In this document: piece after piece, positions 43,351 to 44,199 of the stretch | Position numbering within the stretch: position 1 is the first letter of the stretch | Layout of the letters: each line of letters opens with the position of its first letter | Translations under genes and position numbers: made by a program | NCBI GenBank assembly: GCA_022820365.1 | Contig: JAJEFO010000099.1 | Span: 1 to 44,199 of the forward strand | DNA from: Silicimonas sp. | GTDB lineage: Bacteria > Pseudomonadota > Alphaproteobacteria > Rhodobacterales > Rhodobacteraceae | DNA length: 44,199 bases | Reading direction: 5' to 3' | Notes under the pieces: generated by a model | What the model saw: the letters and a program-made list of their open reading frames with translations, nothing else | Database searches by the model: none | What the model was told of the DNA's origin: nothing

Positions 43351-43455
43351 CCCGCTGCTGGGACAGTCATCCCGATAGAAGCCTCGGACGCTTTGCAATT
43401 CGGGCAATCGCGGACTATCTGTCAGGAACATGGCCGCGAGTTCAGAGAGATTGAC

Positions 43456-43818
43456 ATGACTGCGCAGGAACAGATCAAGGATACCGTCGACGCCAATGAC
43501 GTGGTGCTCTTCATGAAAGGCACCAAGGCGATGCCGCAATGCGGGTTTTCGAGCCGCGTGGTCGGCGTGCTGAATTTCATGGGCGTCGAGTACAGGGACG
43601 TGAACGTCCTCGCCGATGAAGAGATTCGTCAGGGCATCAAGGACTACTCGGACTGGCCGACGATTCCACAGCTCTACGTCAAGGGCGAGTTCGTCGGCGG
43701 CTGCGACATCATCACCGAGATGACCCTTTCGGGTGAACTGGACCAGCTCTTTGACAAGGAGGGGGTTGCCTACGACAAGGACGCCGCTGACAAGATCCGG
43801 GAGCACAACAGCGAATAG
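43456..43818 (+). CDS. grxD: Monothiol glutaredoxin, Grx4/GrxD family (CGFS)
   Basis: A 120-residue monothiol glutaredoxin for iron-sulfur cluster transfer. The active site is C29-G-F-S in KAMPQCGFSSRVV; the glutathione-binding elements are KGTKAMP, DWPTIPQLYVKGEFVGG and GGCDIITEM. The start at 43456 follows GAGAGA. It is 105 bases after bolA and almost certainly works with it. A short charged C-terminal tail after residue 105 is usual in alphaproteobacteria. Confidence 0.96.
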   Translation: MTAQEQIKDTVDANDVVLFMKGTKAMPQCGFSSRVVGVLNFMGVEYRDVNVLADEEIRQGIKDYSDWPTIPQLYVKGEFVGGCDIITEMTLSGELDQLFDKEGVAYDKDAADKIREHNSE

Positions 43819-44050
43819 GCCCCGGCGAATCATGCTGTCAGCGCCCGTAGCAGGCACGGCCGGGACTCGATGCCGCTGCTCCGAGGCAAATCCTCGTCAG
43901 CCGAACTGGATACTGTCGACATTCGACTTGCCGGATTCCGCCGAAAGCGCCCGGCATGGCTGAATTCTTGATTGCGCCGCAATGAATTCCTTGTTGCCAT
44001 TGCCACGCGCGCACCCTTTGATCAGTCCACTGACCAGAACAGGGCAACTC

Positions 44051-44199
44051 GTGCGGAGCAAGTACCTGATCATGGCCACTGCACTGCTGACGGCGACAGC
44101 GCTGGAGGCAGGTGCCGAAACGCTGCGCTGGGCGCGGGCGGGTGACTCGCTGACGCTGGACCCGCACGCGCAGAACGAAGGCCCGACTTCCGCGCTGGC
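44051..44199 (+). CDS. Peptide/nickel-type ABC transporter substrate-binding protein, 5' end only
   Basis: The frame opens with GTG 44051 and encodes a signal peptide (VRSKYLIMATALLTATALEA, cleavage near AGA-ETLR), then ETLRWARAGDSLTLDPHAQN and EGPTSAL before the edge. The segment DSLTLDPHAQNEG is typical of family 5 (DppA/OppA-like) binding proteins, where TLDPH follows the first strand. The gene continues beyond the window. An AGGGCAAC precedes the GTG; ATG 44072-region alternatives would cut the signal peptide short. Confidence 0.7.
   Translation, partial: MRSKYLIMATALLTATALEAGAETLRWARAGDSLTLDPHAQNEGPTSAL

Overview
The window is a chromosomal stretch of a GC-rich alphaproteobacterium, most likely from the Rhodobacterales or a close relative. 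The pointers are the order irr | fabA-fabB-fabI, an orphan imuA-like gene with a GAAC-N7-GAAC (alphaproteobacterial type) LexA site, the rpsF-rpsR-rplI operon, a BolA/CGFS-glutaredoxin pair on the purL side, and abundant TRAP, glutathione-transferase and FAD-oxidoreductase genes. This placement is inference from gene content; no rRNA, tRNA or CRISPR array was seen.

Layout. 1-1562: the 5' 520 codons of a Fanzor-like/IS607-type TnpB on the minus strand, running off the left edge. 2.0-8.2 kb: accessory metabolism, with a phytoene-desaturase-type FAD enzyme divergent from a complete TRAP transporter (dctP-dctQ-dctM) that is translationally coupled to a glutathione transferase. 8.3-9.8 kb: ribosomal operon rpsF-rpsR-rplI behind a good promoter. 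9.9-14 kb: a SRAP (YedK) protein, the iron regulator irr, and the unsaturated fatty acid genes fabA-fabB-fabI. 14.2-19.6 kb: a small membrane protein, a truncated ORF coupled to a BKACE (DUF849) enzyme, a cupin, an AEC permease, a DapA-family lyase and a second GST. 20.1-25.3 kb: metG, a Nudix hydrolase, an EamA transporter, an SOS-controlled imuA-like gene and an IalB-family secreted protein. 25.8-27.4 kb: a TnpB-only insertion element with 26-bp terminal inverted repeats, sitting in a broken VOC gene. 27.7-31.5 kb: polA, an ACT-domain protein and a YdeI/OmpD-associated protein. 31.6-34.1 kb: an internally deleted 339-bp relative of the element, inserted at the purL ribosome binding site, then purL. 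34.7-42.8 kb: a six-gene minus-strand catabolic operon (hydantoinase A and B, FAD oxidoreductase, HpcH/HpaI aldolase, SDR, choline-sulfatase-like sulfatase). 43.1-43.8 kb: bolA and a monothiol glutaredoxin, then the start of a peptide-type ABC binding protein running off the right edge.

How it fits together. Core genes (ribosomal, fatty acid, metG, polA, purL, bolA-grx) are separated by blocks of scavenging and catabolic genes and by TnpB-bearing mobile DNA. The most interesting structure is the pair of related TnpB elements. The full copy at 25857-27209 and the mini copy at 31622-31960 share inverted ends and a strongly conserved 3' segment able to form a pseudoknot, the position where TnpB guide RNAs (omega/reRNA) are encoded. 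The mini copy has lost nearly all of tnpB but keeps this segment, and a guide taken from its right flank would be the purL translation start region. It is bracketed by an exact 8-11 bp direct repeat that recreates the purL Shine-Dalgarno sequence. A second point of interest is the tightly coupled hyuA-hyuB-FAD-aldolase-SDR-sulfatase operon, which appears to separate purL from bolA-grx.
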